The notes beneath the pieces were generated by a model. The model saw nothing but the letters and a program-made list of their open reading frames with translations, had not been told where the DNA came from and ran no database searches. The translations under genes and the position numbers were made by a program. Positions 24,271-33,429 of a stretch of DNA of 54,693 bases are shown here, one piece after another. Location of the stretch: contig JABFRV010000156.1 in NCBI GenBank assembly GCA_013140975.1, positions 1 to 54,693 on the forward strand, written 5' to 3'. Source of the DNA: Saprospiraceae bacterium (GTDB lineage Bacteria; Bacteroidota; Bacteroidia; Chitinophagales; Saprospiraceae). How positions within the stretch are numbered: position 1 is the stretch's first letter; every line of letters starts with the position of its first letter.

Positions 24271-26669
24271 AATGTTGTAGTTTTTAAAAGTAATTTACTG
24301 GCACTTCTTAAACTCCATAAATAGCTTAACCCTATAATTGTTACACTACTTAATGGCATTAGAATAGCTGCTACTAAAGGAGTCAGAATTCCTTGTAACG
24401 CAAAATATAAACCAATCAAATTATATACTGCTGAAATTCCAAAAATGACCTTAATTGTAATCTTACCGGATTGAAGGAAACGAACAATCTCAGGAATTAG
24501 ATGTAGGTTTCTTCCTTCAATAATTGCATCACACGCTGGTGTAAATCCCTTGTCATCATCTGCAACACAAATCGCAATATCACTTTGTTGAAAAGCACCA
24601 GAATCATTTAATCCATCACCTACCATCACTACATTTTCTTTCTGGTCTTGTAATTCTTTGATAGAATGTAGTTTATCTTGTGGTGATTGATTAAATTTTA
24701 GTACTGCATCCTGGCCAATAAATTTCTTAATATTTTCAGTTTCGTTCGCATTATCGCCAGATAAAAGCAATATCTTAAAATTATTCTTTAGTTTAGCAAA
24801 CATCTTGTCGATTCCATCTCTATATGAATTATGAATTATAAACTTTCCAATAAGCTTAGAATCACACATAACAAATATTACTGAACCTACCTGACCTGAA
24901 TCGCTAATTTTTACAAAGTCTGCAGATCCGATCTTAATATGCCGATCTTCTATCCACCCTTCTATTCCTTTTCCACTATACTCTTTAAAAGAATCAACGC
25001 TTACATGTTCTTTTACAAGCAGAAATCGCTGAATAGACTTTCCAAGCGGATGTGTACTTTGATTAAGCAATGATGAAATGGCTCGTTTCATTGAATCCTC
25101 CAATCGATTACCAAAATAATTTACATTCTCATAATAAGGCTGTGTAAGTGTCCCGGTTTTATCAAATACAAAAGTACTTACTTTATTAAATCGTGATATT
25201 AACTCCGTTGATCTTAAGAAAAAACCATTATATGATAGTATTCGAGCTATGTTTCCATAAGTAAAATTCTTTGACAGCAACAATGCACATGGACACGCAA
25301 CAATTAAAACCGTAACAATTGCATTCCACATATATGTGTATTCTTTTTGCAACATCCAATACATTCCTGCAATACCGCCAAGCATGATAACGCCTAATGT
25401 AAAGTAATTGGCTATTTTATCATATTCATCGTGATTTAACTCATGCTTCGTTCTGAATATTGAATTGTTCCACAAGCTAATGAGTTTGCTTTTTGAGAAT
25501 TCTTTAGCAACAACAATTTCTAGATTACTTCCCAATTGCCTTCCTCCGGAATAAACCAATTCACCTTTCTCAACAACTACAGGATTACTTTCACCACTAA
25601 CAAAACTATAATCAATCTGGGCTGATCCTTTTGATAAAATACCATCTACAGGTATTATTTCATTAGAATGAATTCTCAAAATATCATGTGCCTTTACAGT
25701 TGTTAGTTCAACATATTCGGAAATGCCATTCACAATTTTACATGCATAAACCGGGAAAAAGCTTTTATAATCTTTATCAAAAAATATTTTCTTATACGTA
25801 CGTGATTGCAGCCATCGGCTAATAAGCATAAAGAAAATAATGCCTGTCATGCTATCCAGATAACCTATTCCTGTACCGGAAGCAATTTCATACAAGCTTC
25901 TTCCAAAAGTAATAAACAACGCCAATACTATAGGAAAATCGATGTTCAAAATACCTTTACGCAATCCTTTCCAGGCGGACATATAAAAATGCCGCGCAGA
26001 ATAAAGTAAGGATGGTAAAGAAATTACAATACTTGCTATTGATATAAATGTATGTATGGAATACTCCATGGTTCCTGCTGAAAAGTATTCTGCAAGACTC
26101 ATCAACATAACATTGCCAAAACAGAATCCAGCTATTCCCAAGCTTAATCCATATTGATCATCATACTCGGTAGCCGTATTTTTCTTGCCGTCTAAACTTA
26201 TATGTGGCTCATATGCAAGGCTTGCCAACAACTCTACAACCTCTTTTAAATTTGTTCCCGTAGAGTCATAAGTGATGTAGATTTTTTTATTGTAAAAATT
26301 AACCCTGGAACTAATAATTGCAGGGTTTATTTGATATAGTCTTTCCAATAACCACAAGCAACTACTGCAATGAATCTGAGGTAAATAAAATTCAACATGC
26401 TCCTCTTCACCATTACGAAAAGAAATTAACTGATTCACAATTTCTTTATTACTCAGATAGTCAAACTTCTGTGAACTCCATTTATATATTGTTTTAATTC
26501 CTGGTGTATCATGAATGTTATAATACTCACATAAATTATTGTTTTGAATGATATCATATACCATTTTACAACCTGAACAACAGAAATTTGTTTCTGCTAC
26601 CGTTAATGCATCATGACCGCATTCTGAGCCACAATGAACACAATAAGTTTGTGAAGTAAAAGAAGACAT
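24267..26669 (-). CDS. ccoI: CcoI, copper-exporting P1B-type ATPase for cbb3 oxidase
   Basis: An 800-residue heavy-metal P-type ATPase. The N-terminal Cys cluster has Cys10-x-x-Cys13 and Cys30-Cys31-x-x-Cys34 ('CCSGCKMVYDI'), and a heavy-metal domain has Cys101-Ser-Ser-Cys104. About eight helices follow, with the ion-pathway Cys459-Pro-Cys461, the phosphorylation site Asp503 in DKTGT, and 'VGDGLNDSGAF' (about 700-711). This layout is that of FixI/CcoI, which moves Cu(I) toward the periplasm for the oxidase. The ATG overlaps by one base the stop of the His/Cys-rich small protein upstream. Confidence 0.95.
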   Translation of the reverse strand: MSSFTSQTYCVHCGSECGHDALTVAETNFCCSGCKMVYDIIQNNNLCEYYNIHDTPGIKTIYKWSSQKFDYLSNKEIVNQLISFRNGEEEHVEFYLPQIHCSSCLWLLERLYQINPAIISSRVNFYNKKIYITYDSTGTNLKEVVELLASLAYEPHISLDGKKNTATEYDDQYGLSLGIAGFCFGNVMLMSLAEYFSAGTMEYSIHTFISIASIVISLPSLLYSARHFYMSAWKGLRKGILNIDFPIVLALFITFGRSLYEIASGTGIGYLDSMTGIIFFMLISRWLQSRTYKKIFFDKDYKSFFPVYACKIVNGISEYVELTTVKAHDILRIHSNEIIPVDGILSKGSAQIDYSFVSGESNPVVVEKGELVYSGGRQLGSNLEIVVAKEFSKSKLISLWNNSIFRTKHELNHDEYDKIANYFTLGVIMLGGIAGMYWMLQKEYTYMWNAIVTVLIVACPCALLLSKNFTYGNIARILSYNGFFLRSTELISRFNKVSTFVFDKTGTLTQPYYENVNYFGNRLEDSMKRAISSLLNQSTHPLGKSIQRFLLVKEHVSVDSFKEYSGKGIEGWIEDRHIKIGSADFVKISDSGQVGSVIFVMCDSKLIGKFIIHNSYRDGIDKMFAKLKNNFKILLLSGDNANETENIKKFIGQDAVLKFNQSPQDKLHSIKELQDQKENVVMVGDGLNDSGAFQQSDIAICVADDDKGFTPACDAIIEGRNLHLIPEIVRFLQSGKITIKVIFGISAVYNLIGLYFALQGILTPLVAAILMPLSSVTIIGLSYLWSLRSASKLLLKTTTL

Positions 26670-26881
26670 TAATCTAATTTATCAATAAGATTTTCAAGAT
26701 CAACACCTCCATTGGTTTTAGATTCTCCTTTTCCTGAACACTTTCCTAAATTTTTACATGAGCCACAGCAATTATCATCATCATGGCCATGCGGCGGATG
26801 ATGATCAGAATGATCTAACAAATCCAATTTATAAATTAACTGCGATGGGCTTTTTTCCAATTGTTGAACCTTTTTATCCAT
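26669..26881 (-). CDS. His/Cys-rich small protein, possible metal carrier
   Basis: A 70-residue soluble protein without signal peptide or membrane helix. It has a central His cluster (His24, 27, 28, 31, 33, with Asp34-36) and a Cys cluster (Cys38, 39, 42, 48; 'CCGSCKNLGKC'), followed by a charged helical tail 'DLENLIDKLD'. The stop shares one base with the ccoI ATG, so translation is probably coupled to the copper ATPase. The cluster makes metal binding likely, and copper handling for CcoI is the obvious guess. I know of no named family; an alternative is an Fe-S or Zn binding role. Functional assignment is inference. Confidence 0.8.
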   Translation of the reverse strand: MDKKVQQLEKSPSQLIYKLDLLDHSDHHPPHGHDDDNCCGSCKNLGKCSGKGESKTNGGVDLENLIDKLD

Positions 26882-26915
26882 AATGGCTTTTAATTTTGTT
26901 TATTAATTAAGTGTA

Positions 26916-28067
26916 CTATAAAGTTCCTCTTCTTGCTTGTTCTGCTTCTATGCTTTCGAACAATGCTTTAAAATTTCCTTTTCCAAATGATTTGGCTCCC
27001 TTTCTTTGAATGATTTCAAAAAATAATGTCGGCCTATCTTCAACAGGTTTTGTGAAAATTTGAAGTAAATATCCTTCATCATCTCTGTCAACCATAATAC
27101 CTAAAGATTTAAGGATTGCCAGATCTTCTGAAATATCACCTACTCTATCAGGAACTGAATCATAATATGTACCAGGTACATGTAAGAACTCAACACCTCT
27201 TTTTCTCATTTCAGAAATCGTAAATACGATATCATTGGTAGCTACAGCGATATGTTGACAACCGGCTCCTTTATAAAATTCTAAATACTCTTCTATCTGC
27301 GACTTTTTCAAACCCGCTGCAGGTTCGTTGATTGGAAACTTTATACGTCCGTTTCCATTTGTCATAACCTTACTCATTAATGCAGTATACTGTGTACTAA
27401 TATCCTTATCATCAAAACTAATAAGGTTTGCAAATCCAAGGCATTGAGAATAATACTTCGCCCAGTAATTCATCTGTCCCAATTCTACATTACCAACCAT
27501 ATGATCTATATACATCAGTCCGGTTGATTCAGGATTATACTCTGAATTCCATTCAATAAATCCAGGCATGAATACACCTTTGTAATTTTTTCTTTCTACA
27601 AAGACATGTATCGTATCTCCATAAGTTCTAATAGCAGATCTTTTTACCTCTCCAAAGCTATCTTTTTCAGTAATCGTTTCAAAATAAGAAAGCGCTCCCC
27701 TATTGACAGATTCTTTATAGGAGTGATCAGCATCGTCAACTGACAAAGCAATGACTTTAACACCATCGCCATGTTTTTTTATATGTTCGGCAATTTCAGA
27801 GTTACCGGAGTAAGGCGTTGTAAGGACAAGTCTGATTTTGTCCTGAACAAGAACATATGAGCAATACTCTTTATTTCCCGTTTCCAATCCACAATACGCT
27901 AAGGATTTAAAACCGAATGCTGTTTTATAAAAATGCGCTGATTGCTTGGCATTTCCTACATACAATTCAACATAGTCTGTGCCTAGTATTGGTAAAAAGT
28001 CTTGTGCTTCCGGAAACACTTTTGAACCATCGTATTTATAATTTTTAACGTCAGATAGATTTTGCAT
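26916..28067 (-). CDS. hppD: 4-hydroxyphenylpyruvate dioxygenase
   Basis: 383 residues with the two-domain vicinal-oxygen-chelate fold of HPPD. The Fe(II) ligands are in place: His189 ('IDHMVGNV'), His272 ('GCQHIAVAT') and Glu351 ('LFFEIIQR'). The conserved C-terminal gate helix 'GKGNFKALFESIEAEQARRG' (362-381) is also present. The enzyme turns 4-hydroxyphenylpyruvate, from tyrosine, into homogentisate with O2. It lies ten bases after the homogentisate dioxygenase gene, so the two steps are co-expressed, and 34 bases before the His/Cys-rich protein of the cco genes. Confidence 0.96.
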   Translation of the reverse strand: MQNLSDVKNYKYDGSKVFPEAQDFLPILGTDYVELYVGNAKQSAHFYKTAFGFKSLAYCGLETGNKEYCSYVLVQDKIRLVLTTPYSGNSEIAEHIKKHGDGVKVIALSVDDADHSYKESVNRGALSYFETITEKDSFGEVKRSAIRTYGDTIHVFVERKNYKGVFMPGFIEWNSEYNPESTGLMYIDHMVGNVELGQMNYWAKYYSQCLGFANLISFDDKDISTQYTALMSKVMTNGNGRIKFPINEPAAGLKKSQIEEYLEFYKGAGCQHIAVATNDIVFTISEMRKRGVEFLHVPGTYYDSVPDRVGDISEDLAILKSLGIMVDRDDEGYLLQIFTKPVEDRPTLFFEIIQRKGAKSFGKGNFKALFESIEAEQARRGTL

Positions 28068-28077
28068 AAGAATGAAT

Positions 28078-29247
28078 TTAATTTGCTGTAATATTATTTA
28101 ACCAGGAAGAATAATAATCTTTAACTTCAATTTGAATTGCTTCTTCGGTAATCATGACAGGTTGAAAAGGATCAATCATTACTGCCAATTCTTTGGTTTC
28201 TTTTTGACCAATACTTCTTTCAATTGCTCCAGGATGAGGTCCATGTGGAATACCTCCCGGGTGTAAGGTGATCTGACCCTTATGAATATTATTCCGACTC
28301 ATAAAATCTCCATCAACGTAATAAAGAAGTTCGTCACTATCTATATTGCTATGATGATAAGGCGCTGGAATTGCCTGCGGATGATAATCATATAACCTTG
28401 GAACAAAAGAACAGATTACGAAATTTGAAGATTCAAAAGTCTGATGCACCGGAGGCGGCATATGAATTCTTCCAGTTATGGGTTCGAAATTAAAAATAGA
28501 GAATACATATGGATAAACATAACCGTCCCAGCCCACTGCATCAAATGGATGATGATTATAAATATAAGGGTAAATAAAATTTTTCTTTTTTATAAAAATA
28601 TCAAATTCTCCAGTCTCATCAATCGTTTTTAAATTTTGAGGAAGAACATAATCTCTTTCGCAGAATGGGGAATGTTCAAGAAATTGACCAAAATCATTTC
28701 TATATCTTTGCGGTGAAAAGACCGGATTAAAGGACTCTACAAGAAGGATTAAATTGTCTTTTGTTTTGAATTCAATTTTATAAACCGTTCCTCGGGGAAT
28801 TACAATGTAATCACCGTATTTGAAATTCAATTCACCATAAATTGAAAATAAAGTTCCTTCTCCTTTGTGGACAAAATGAATCTCATCTGCGTCAGCATTC
28901 TTAAAGAAATATTCCATGGAATTAATGGGAGCCATTAATCCTATCTGAAGTGCTGAATTAACAAAAAGAATTTTGCGGGATTTTATATAATCGCTCTCTG
29001 CTTGTATATTAAATCCATTAAAACTCATTGCGTCTAAACTATCCTTCTTTGCAATTTTTGGCGCCACTGAATAAGAATCACCCTTCCTAAGTACTTCAGT
29101 AGGAGGATACAAATGATAAACAAGTGAAGATAGCCCGGAAAAACCCTGAGTGCCTACAAGCTCTTCTTGCAATAATAAGCCATTTTGCATTCTCGAAACT
29201 ACATGTCTCTTGTCTGGTACAAATCCTATTTTTTGATAGATGGGCAT
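28078..29247 (-). CDS. hmgA: Homogentisate 1,2-dioxygenase
   Basis: The 389-residue protein matches the homogentisate dioxygenase family in its prokaryotic short form. Likely iron ligands are His298 or His299 ('PYHHSNIDSDE'), Glu306 and His335 ('GGIPHGPHPG'). It opens the ring of homogentisate to maleylacetoacetate using O2. The genes for the later steps (maleylacetoacetate isomerase, fumarylacetoacetase) are not in the window. It is flanked within ten bases by the PaaD-like gene and hppD, forming one transcription unit. Confidence 0.95.
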   Translation of the reverse strand: MPIYQKIGFVPDKRHVVSRMQNGLLLQEELVGTQGFSGLSSLVYHLYPPTEVLRKGDSYSVAPKIAKKDSLDAMSFNGFNIQAESDYIKSRKILFVNSALQIGLMAPINSMEYFFKNADADEIHFVHKGEGTLFSIYGELNFKYGDYIVIPRGTVYKIEFKTKDNLILLVESFNPVFSPQRYRNDFGQFLEHSPFCERDYVLPQNLKTIDETGEFDIFIKKKNFIYPYIYNHHPFDAVGWDGYVYPYVFSIFNFEPITGRIHMPPPVHQTFESSNFVICSFVPRLYDYHPQAIPAPYHHSNIDSDELLYYVDGDFMSRNNIHKGQITLHPGGIPHGPHPGAIERSIGQKETKELAVMIDPFQPVMITEEAIQIEVKDYYSSWLNNITAN

Positions 29248-29256
29248 ATATAATAT

Positions 29257-29781
29257 TTAATGACTTTTAAAAGAGTCGAATACTTCTTTACAATGATTGC
29301 ATTTATACAAAGCTTTCAACTGCGTAGATCCGAATTGAGAAATCAAAACCGTTTCGTAAGTACCGCATCTTGGGCAATGCACTTTAATAAATGAATCATC
29401 AGAACAATGCTTACCATTTACAGAAGGTGTAATTCCAAATGTTTTCAGTTTTTTTAAAGTTTCATCACTTAAAGAATCTGTTGACCACGCAGGTGCATAA
29501 TCAACAATGATTTCAAAATTAATAATTTGGTTTTCTTTTAAAATAAATCGAATGTCCTGTACAATAATTTCCATTGCAGGACATGAATTATATGTAGGAG
29601 TTACATGAATATTCACTCTGTCATCTACAATAGAAACATCCCTCAGAAGCCCTATTTCATAGATACTTACAACAGGGATTTCAGGATCCCTAATGACGCT
29701 TAAAAGATCCAGAATACTTTGGCGGGTAATAGTCGCTTTATTTACCATTGAGAATCCAGGTAAGATCTTTGTAAAAGTCAC
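29257..29781 (-). CDS. paaD: PaaD-like (MIP18 family) protein
   Basis: 174 residues: an N-terminal MIP18/DUF59 domain ('LLSVIRDPEIPVVSIYEIGLLRDV', about 24-48; 'TPTYNSCPAMEII', about 63-75) and a C-terminal zinc-ribbon with two Cys pairs ('CPRCG' and 'CNHC'). PaaD (PaaJ) matures the iron site of phenylacetyl-CoA epoxygenase, but paaABC are not here; the gene instead precedes the two Fe(II) dioxygenases. The longest frame begins with GTG at 29781; an ATG at 29748 ('MVNKATIT') is an equally good start. It lies nine bases before homogentisate dioxygenase. Confidence 0.9.
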   Translation of the reverse strand: MTFTKILPGFSMVNKATITRQSILDLLSVIRDPEIPVVSIYEIGLLRDVSIVDDRVNIHVTPTYNSCPAMEIIVQDIRFILKENQIINFEIIVDYAPAWSTDSLSDETLKKLKTFGITPSVNGKHCSDDSFIKVHCPRCGTYETVLISQFGSTQLKALYKCNHCKEVFDSFKSH

Positions 29782-29815
29782 TTTCTGCCTTTAAATAGTG
29801 CATAACTTAACTTAC

Positions 29816-30103
29816 TTATAAATACTGTTGAGTCATGTTAGAGTTATCATTAAATTCATACATCTCCTTTTTACGAGGTGCGGCTTGAGCCTTTTTCTTA
29901 AAACTCCATCCTGCCAGTGCACTTAATAATACCGGAACTGAGAGAATTGACAACCAAGGAATCCCTAAATAAAATGCTGCAATAACAATACCCATCATAA
30001 GGTAAAACCTCCACATTAATTTGTCTAAAGATAAATTATACATATTATTAGATTTTCCACAAAACTGAGGAATAGGATAGAATACGGTGCTAATAGAAAT
30101 CAT
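29816..30103 (-). CDS. Small membrane protein, unknown function
   Basis: From ATG at 30103 the product has 95 residues; a TTG three codons upstream and an ATG at 30043 ('MYNLSLDKLMWRFYLMM') are other possible starts. Two hydrophobic segments (about 34-48 and 50-65) are followed by a basic stretch 'FKKKAQAAPRKK' and a hydrophilic tail. I recognise no domain. It is the first gene of the minus-strand run that continues through PaaD-like, hmgA and hppD to the cco genes; the next start is 34 bp downstream of its stop. A near-palindrome AATGATT-AC-AATCATT (30111-30126) lies just before its start. Confidence 0.72.
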   Translation of the reverse strand: MISISTVFYPIPQFCGKSNNMYNLSLDKLMWRFYLMMGIVIAAFYLGIPWLSILSVPVLLSALAGWSFKKKAQAAPRKKEMYEFNDNSNMTQQYL

Positions 30104-30112
30104 GCTTAACAA

Positions 30113-30411
30113 TGATTACAATCATTCACTAAAAAAGAATAGATAAACCTTCCAAATACGAGATTGCAGAATAGAGGAATTTTATTATTTCTATCTATAC
30201 TGGGTCTTGAAACATTATATTATTGCCCTATTAAGAAGCCAACAGGAACCTGAACGATGCTTTATTATCGATTACTCTAGTCTATTCATAATTCCTAAAA
30301 AACATACATGTAAAATGAATACAATCATAAAAATTCCAGCTTAGACAAGCCTGATTTTCCCGGGCCCATACAGAGTTTTTTACAAAAATATTTGCATTTG
30401 AAAACTAACCC
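30113..30411. other. Intergenic region between two minus-strand genes
   Basis: About 300 AT-rich bases with no ORF of note. It should contain the promoter of the aromatic/oxidase run (reading left) and the end of the HEAT-like gene transcript. AATGATTACAATCATT (30111-30126) is the only inverted repeat that stands out. No exact TAnnTTTG was seen on the minus strand. Confidence 0.45.
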
Positions 30412-30927
30412 TTACTTATTTTTTTTTAGTGCCTCAATATACTTTTTCTTCACAGCATTATCCTCAATTGACTTACTTAAAGCCTCCAAAATTGGAATCA
30501 AATCTTTGTTGTACTTTGTCTTTAACTTCAGGATCTCCCCTAACGCACTGGCAGTTGCCCACCGGACTACCGCCCCTTTATCTTCAGCATTTATCAATAA
30601 TTGCTTGATAGTAGCTCCTAATGCAGTTGAATATAGTTTAGCAGCATTAACTACTACTTTGGCAGATTCCCATTTAATCCTGGGTGCTTCATTTTTTAGC
30701 ATCTTATTAATATACTTCCAAGTTGCTTCATCAATGATATCAGGTTTTGACTTAGAAGCAAGCTCCAAGCTCTCAATACAACTCGCTTGTTCAACCTCCT
30801 TTGCATTTTCTGAATATTTTATAAGTTCATCAGTTTTAATTTTTTTACTTAACAATAGTTGACTAATAAAAGCAGTTTTTGCTTTTTGTTTCATGCTTTT
30901 GTCGGAGAAGATTTCTTGTAAGTTCAT
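30412..30927 (-). CDS. HEAT-repeat-like protein
   Basis: The 171-residue protein is almost entirely alpha-helical and contains helix pairs of HEAT/armadillo type, clearest in 'APRIKWESAKVVVNAAKLY' and 'GAVVRWATASALGEILKLK' (about 84-135). It has no signal peptide, membrane segment or catalytic motif, so it is probably a cytoplasmic scaffold or binding protein. It stands alone, 65 bp downstream of the GNAT gene on the same strand. Conserved hypothetical proteins of this kind are common in Bacteroidota. Function unknown. Confidence 0.82.
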   Translation of the reverse strand: MNLQEIFSDKSMKQKAKTAFISQLLLSKKIKTDELIKYSENAKEVEQASCIESLELASKSKPDIIDEATWKYINKMLKNEAPRIKWESAKVVVNAAKLYSTALGATIKQLLINAEDKGAVVRWATASALGEILKLKTKYNKDLIPILEALSKSIEDNAVKKKYIEALKKNK

Positions 30928-30991
30928 TTATTAATATAGAGTTTAGAAACCAGAGCTTAGATATTAGAGTTTTGTGTTCAATCCGTTAAGC

Positions 30992-31531
30992 TTAATTCAA
31001 ATTCTTGTATTCTAGCGAACTAATACTAAACCAATTGTGATTGACTCCTTCATAGTCAAAAGTATTTTTATACTTCATCCCAATTTTAAGTAACAACTTA
31101 TTGGATGCTGCATTTTCCAACTCTACCATGCTATAAACATCATCTAATTTCATATTTTGAAAGGCATGGCTGATTATCGCTAATGCAGATTCAGTTGCAA
31201 TTCCCTGGCCCCAGTATTTTCTGATAAAGCGATAACCAAGATCATAATAATTACTATAGCCATTGATCTCAGTTGTAACATATTTTAATCCTGACCAACC
31301 TAGAAAATCACCGGTTTCTTTATCGAGAACTGCCCATCGACCAATTCCAAAATCTTTATACTGTTGTTGAATAAAACGCACAACATCTTCCAATTCCTTT
31401 TTATCTGTAACAGGATTATTTCCCAAATATCGATGAACTTCTGGATCAGAATCCAAGGCATATAAGCCATCCAGATCCTCCAGGGATATTTCTCTAATTC
31501 TTAATCTTTGTGTTTCAAGGATTATACTCAT
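30992..31531 (-). CDS. GNAT family N-acetyltransferase (RimJ/RimL type)
   Basis: 179 residues from ATG at 31531 (the frame also allows a TTG one codon earlier). The fold marks are 'ETQRLRIREISLEDLDGLYAL' at the N-terminus, 'YDLGYRFIRKYWGQGIATESALAII' (about 97-121), with the acetyl-CoA loop R/Q-x-x-G-x-G/A inside it, and 'VELENAASNKLLLKIGMKY' (about 137-155). It resembles enzymes that acetylate ribosomal protein N-termini or small amines. Its substrate is unknown. It follows the DUF1801 gene by 22 bp and may be co-transcribed. Confidence 0.9.
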   Translation of the reverse strand: MSIILETQRLRIREISLEDLDGLYALDSDPEVHRYLGNNPVTDKKELEDVVRFIQQQYKDFGIGRWAVLDKETGDFLGWSGLKYVTTEINGYSNYYDLGYRFIRKYWGQGIATESALAIISHAFQNMKLDDVYSMVELENAASNKLLLKIGMKYKNTFDYEGVNHNWFSISSLEYKNLN

Positions 31532-31553
31532 CAATTCTTAAATCATGGCAAAT

Positions 31554-31964
31554 TTACTTTCCAATGCTTGCCTTAATTATTTCTTCCAATACTTTAATAT
31601 TGACGTCTTCCAGTTTATTAATATACAGACAACCTACGCTTGTTTTATGCTTGCCAAGTTTGGGGAAAAGTGAAGTTGCGTTTGACATGTGCATGCCCAG
31701 GTGAAATGAGATATTTGCTTTTCTTGGTGAAAATCCAATCTTAAACCAATCAACTTCTCTGCCCGTTGCAGGACTTTTATATCTCATATTTCCAAATCCA
31801 ATCATAGACGAACCCCATAATTTTGGAATTTCTTTAGTATGTTTTTTCATGAATTCCAGGATTACAAAACTATCTTTTCGTTTTGTTTCATCAGCAACTT
31901 TGTTAAGAAAGCTTTCAACACTTGCATCAGTTTGCTTTGTCTTAATTTCAACTAATTTACCCAT
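31554..31964 (-). CDS. DUF1801 family protein
   Basis: A 136-residue cytoplasmic protein matching DUF1801 (YdhG-like). The central 'GFGNMRYKSPATGREVDWFKIGFSPRKANISFHLG' region (about 56-90) and the C-terminal 'LGKHKTSVGCLYINKLEDVNIKVLEEII' (about 102-130) follow the family pattern of a small alpha/beta fold. No catalytic role is established. The gene lies 22 bp upstream of the GNAT gene and 42 bp downstream from the RCC1-type gene start on the same strand. Confidence 0.87.
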   Translation of the reverse strand: MGKLVEIKTKQTDASVESFLNKVADETKRKDSFVILEFMKKHTKEIPKLWGSSMIGFGNMRYKSPATGREVDWFKIGFSPRKANISFHLGMHMSNATSLFPKLGKHKTSVGCLYINKLEDVNIKVLEEIIKASIGK

Positions 31965-32006
31965 AAGAATTCTATTTTTAAAACCGTAATGAACTATTTT
32001 TATATA

Positions 32007-33413
32007 CTATTGAACAATGAACTTCACTGTTCCGATATGTTTTTCATTCTGAATGAATTGAATCCAATATATTCCAGCAAATAATTCATTTATCATACAA
32101 TCATAACGAGTTCCATAAAAGCCTGTGAATTCATTCACATTCCTTCCTAGATGATCGAAAATTCTTAGAGTAGCGTTTTGCAAGATCAAGTCTGAATCAA
32201 TCGTAATTTTCTCTGATGATGGATTAGGATATACTTTAATTCTACTTTCATTATTCGAAAAATCATTTTCATTTGAAATAATCTGACAATTCGGCATCGA
32301 CCTAACGGGTGTCAAAAAATTTGCGATAGTAGATTTTCCTGTTCCTATCTGCCCATAATTATTTCTGCCGCAGCCCCAGATTGTTCCATCTTCCAATTCA
32401 AAAAGCGTATGCTCTCTGGTTGACTCAGCATATTTAACTTTTAAATTTCCCCAGGAATTAATGACCTGCACAGGAGAGTGTTTATCAACCTTCGTTCCGT
32501 CACCTAATTGACCATCATTATTTCCATTGCTGTTTAATCCACACGTCCAGGCTGTTCCGTCTCGTTTCACAAAAACAGAATGTATGCCACCAGCATCCGC
32601 TTGAATTATATCCGTCAAGCCTATTATAAGTGTTACTTTGTTATTATCAGTTGTATTACCAATTCCTAGTTGTCCATAATTATTTCTGCCGGCTGAATAA
32701 ACGGTTCCATCATTTTTAACAAATATTGAATGCCATTCACCACAAGATATCTGAACTATATTTTCTAGACCGGGGATTTTAACAGGCACCTTACTGCTAG
32801 TATTCGTAGCATTGCCAAATTGCCCATATCCATTGTGTCCACAAGCCCAGACCGTTCCATCAGATTTTAACAACAATGAATATTCTGCACCTGCAGCAAC
32901 TTGAATTATATCCGTAATCCCATTTACTAAAACCGGAACATTTCTGTTGGCATTAAAACCGTCTCCTAACTGTCCTGATGAATTTAACCCACAACTATAT
33001 ACTCTTCCATTATTTTTTAGAAACAGTGAATGCTCACCTCCCCCGGAACAACTTTTTATACTATCAATTCCCTGAACCTTAACTGGTGATCTTTTTTCTA
33101 CATTTGATCCATCACCAAGAGACCCATTCACATTTCTTCCGACTGACCATACTGTTCCTTCACTCGTTACATACAGTGCATGGAACAATCCTCCTGCCAT
33201 TCCAGCAACTTTATGAAGGCCATTTATCTGCATACCGGAACTTTGTTCCATGTCATGCCCCAGTCCCAATACACCAAAGCCATTAAAACCCCATACTCTG
33301 ATAGTACTATCCTTACATAGTGCTATAGAATATCGCCCTCCAAGAGTAAATCCTTGTCCAAAGGACATTCCCTGAAATAAAAGAAATATAGCAAACAAAC
33401 TCTTATTACGCAT
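32007..33413 (-). CDS. Secreted RCC1-repeat protein with T9SS sorting domain
   Basis: 468 residues: a signal peptide (about 1-19), then seven or so RCC1-type repeats of about 50 residues. Each holds the 'VWACGHNGYGQFGNATNTSSKVPVKI' pattern: W-[AS]-x-G-x-N-x-x-G-Q-[LF]-G. A type IX sorting domain starts near residue 393 ('IKVYPNPSSEKITID'). The repeats would form a seven-bladed propeller for binding a partner at the cell surface. A TATATTTG -7 box precedes the start. What the propeller binds is unknown. Confidence 0.92.
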   Translation of the reverse strand: MRNKSLFAIFLLFQGMSFGQGFTLGGRYSIALCKDSTIRVWGFNGFGVLGLGHDMEQSSGMQINGLHKVAGMAGGLFHALYVTSEGTVWSVGRNVNGSLGDGSNVEKRSPVKVQGIDSIKSCSGGGEHSLFLKNNGRVYSCGLNSSGQLGDGFNANRNVPVLVNGITDIIQVAAGAEYSLLLKSDGTVWACGHNGYGQFGNATNTSSKVPVKIPGLENIVQISCGEWHSIFVKNDGTVYSAGRNNYGQLGIGNTTDNNKVTLIIGLTDIIQADAGGIHSVFVKRDGTAWTCGLNSNGNNDGQLGDGTKVDKHSPVQVINSWGNLKVKYAESTREHTLFELEDGTIWGCGRNNYGQIGTGKSTIANFLTPVRSMPNCQIISNENDFSNNESRIKVYPNPSSEKITIDSDLILQNATLRIFDHLGRNVNEFTGFYGTRYDCMINELFAGIYWIQFIQNEKHIGTVKFIVQ

Positions 33414-33429
33414 AACTGAAAACTTAAAA

